Part shown: piece by piece, positions 27,745 through 28,909 of the stretch
How the letters are laid out: the number at the start of each line of letters is the position of its first letter
Numbering within the stretch: the stretch's first letter is position 1
Made by a program: the position numbers and the translations under genes
Source: Nemertoderma westbladi
Taxonomy: Eukaryota; Xenacoelomorpha; Nemertodermatida; Nemertodermatidae
Assembly (NCBI GenBank): GCA_032718475.1
Contig: JAUCBJ010004116.1
Location: 1-28,909 of the forward strand
Direction of reading: 5' to 3'
Length of the DNA stretch: 28,909 bases
The notes under the pieces: generated by a model
Databases searched by the model: none
The model's input: the letters and a program-made list of their open reading frames with translations, nothing else
Told to the model about the DNA's origin: nothing

Positions 27745-28455
27745 CCCGATCCGAGGTCTATTGAGTACTGCCTTTGCCTTGTACATTCTCAATATATGGA
27801 TCTCGATATAACTGGTTGAATTGATGTTGACTACATCGCCCTTTACCAAACAAAACGGCCCTATCAAGCCATGTCGGCCAATTGCTGCCCAAGCTTGTGA
27901 GCATGAAGTGGCCTCTCCAACACTTTGTCTGGTTTCTAGCTAGACCAGAAAATGCAGTTCTTAGAGTTAACATGGCCACTAAGCTAAAAGTGAGCCTCAT
28001 CATAAAACCAGATGTCATTCAGAAAGTCTGGACAACGTCTAGACTTGGCGACAAACCATTTCGCCATCTCAACTCGTTTATTTTTATCAGATTCTCCCAA
28101 TGCTTGTTTGATCTGAATGCGGTAAAGGTAGAGTTTAAGATCTTTATGGAGAACATTTAGGAGCGTACCACGTTTTAACTCGATCTGTTGGCTGCGACGA
28201 CGTGTTGGCTGTTGGCTGCGACGACTTGTTTTTTACCTTAGAAATTACCTCCGGAGTCCGTATTAATTTTCGCCTTGAATGCGTTGGTCGGAGTATAGAC
28301 TTGGACTTCAGTTTTAAGACATTTCATGTTTTCGAAACTTCTCAATCCACCCATTTATTGTTGACTTACATGGAATATCTACAGTTCGACAATGAAACTT
28401 GTTCTGGCAACTGTGATCGGGTAATTTTATATGAACGAGTTTTGAAGTAAATTTC
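27745..28455 (-). pseudogene. Decayed Tc1/mariner-type transposase
   Basis: Read on the minus strand with frame changes, the segment shows in order: a helix-turn-helix part (YFKTRSYKITRSQLPEQV near 28450, then NNKWVD), a basic linker, and VLHKDLKLYLYRIQIKQAL near 28130. A catalytic-core stretch follows near 28015, with WFYDEAHF, a stop, LSGHVNSKN and RPLHAHKLG, and then GPF and SYIEI-like pieces near 27850-27800. DEAHF and VNSxN are hallmarks of one branch of IS630-Tc1-mariner (DDE) transposases that is common in arthropods and other invertebrates. Several in-frame stops and shifts make it inactive. Only the left tip (27408) is seen. The other end appears lost at the LTR-like sequence beginning at 28465. 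Confidence 0.78.
28187..28227 (+). repeat. Short tandem duplication inside the transposase pseudogene
   Basis: GTTGGCTGCGACGAC occurs twice about 20 bp apart, a small duplication within the decayed linker-coding part. Confidence 0.6.
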
Positions 28456-28464
28456 CACAGCAAA

Positions 28465-28909
28465 TGTAAAAGCTTCTGTGGGATGTAACTGGTCCTTCGC
28501 CCCGCAACCCAGTTTTTCCCCCATACGCTAAAATACTCTGAAACCTACTGTAAAGGTTTTTCTGGGATATGACTGATTTGTTTTCTTTGCTAACCAGTTC
28601 CCCCCTCCAAGGCGTTGGAATCCTTTAGGAGGGATCTGAGCTGTTCGATTGGCCAGCCGGCTTGGGAAGGTTGCCCCAGTTACCCATAGCCCTGCGTTGA
28701 GTTAGTTCTGATTTCGACCAATCCCGAGCTACTGAACTGAAATTATCCTGTCTCACTGCTGATTACATGTGTTGAACGGGATTCTTGGAAAATAAGAGAG
28801 CTAAAGTCACGGGACTTTTGTTATGATTTTGAGACTTTATTATCAGAGTTTTAAGACCGTGTTGAGATAGCGAAATGTTTTCTGCCTTTTTGTAAGAACA
28901 TTAGTAGGC
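28465..28909 (+). mobile_element. Fragment(s) of the LTR family at 7014, start duplicated
   Basis: TGTAAAAGCTTCTGTGGGAT at 28465 and TGTAAAGGTTTTTCTGGGAT at 28549 both match the start of the solo LTR at 7014. The match from 28549 continues through the CCAGTTCCCCCC and GGCGYTGGAAT blocks for about 90 bp. Weaker likeness (CCAATC and nearby) goes on towards the window end. The first copy is only 84 bp long before the second begins. The element may continue past the window. Confidence 0.6.

Overview
This window reads as a metazoan, probably invertebrate, nuclear genome. It is AT-rich and carries no operon-like gene arrangement. Almost everything recognisable is eukaryotic mobile DNA: BEL/Pao LTR retrotransposons, non-LTR retrotransposon pieces, a Penelope-like fragment, a TTAA-flanked DNA element, a foldback repeat and a decayed Tc1/mariner transposase. 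The species cannot be decided from the sequence. No rRNA, tRNA or CRISPR was recognised, and only one weak candidate for a host exon (27208-27383) was found.

Layout: 1-1433 is a minus-strand non-LTR retrotransposon ORF2 (endonuclease domain) that runs off the left edge. 2098-4782 is a non-autonomous, piggyBac-like element flanked by TTAA. It holds an array of about 163-bp repeats and a 5'-truncated LINE fragment on the minus strand. 5345-6256 is a foldback (hairpin) repeat. 6428-6985 is the GIY-YIG end of a Penelope-like element. 7014-8242 is a solo LTR with a perfect 5-bp target duplication (GTTAC).

8330-26897 is a plus-strand BEL/Pao element with identical 441-bp LTRs, a tRNA-Tyr-type primer site, a polypurine tract and a GGCTA target duplication. 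Its gag-pol frame is split in gag by a second LTR element at 9910-21566, which lies on the minus strand, has 1.24-kb LTRs and made a GATGC target duplication. Removing that insertion and one GATGC copy leaves the host frame in phase (about 1,888 codons), so the host element was probably intact when it was hit. The inserted element is itself BEL-type. It keeps gag, zinc knuckles and protease, but reverse transcriptase, most of RNase H and the integrase core are gone. It would therefore need enzymes supplied in trans. It also has an unusual 2.15-kb leader with an array of ACCGGT palindromes and a 288-bp duplication, and a 3-kb 3' region with a stem-loop and a small unassigned ORF. The solo LTR at 7014 belongs to a diverged subfamily of the same LTR family, and 28465-28909 looks like another fragment of it.

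To the right, 26903-28464 holds a 35-bp repeat that is inverted relative to 6331-6365, the candidate exon, and a mutated Tc1/mariner transposase on the minus strand. The region is a record of serial nesting: possibly a small TIR element hit by a Penelope-like element, an LTR element (now solo), a BEL element, and finally the non-autonomous BEL relative.
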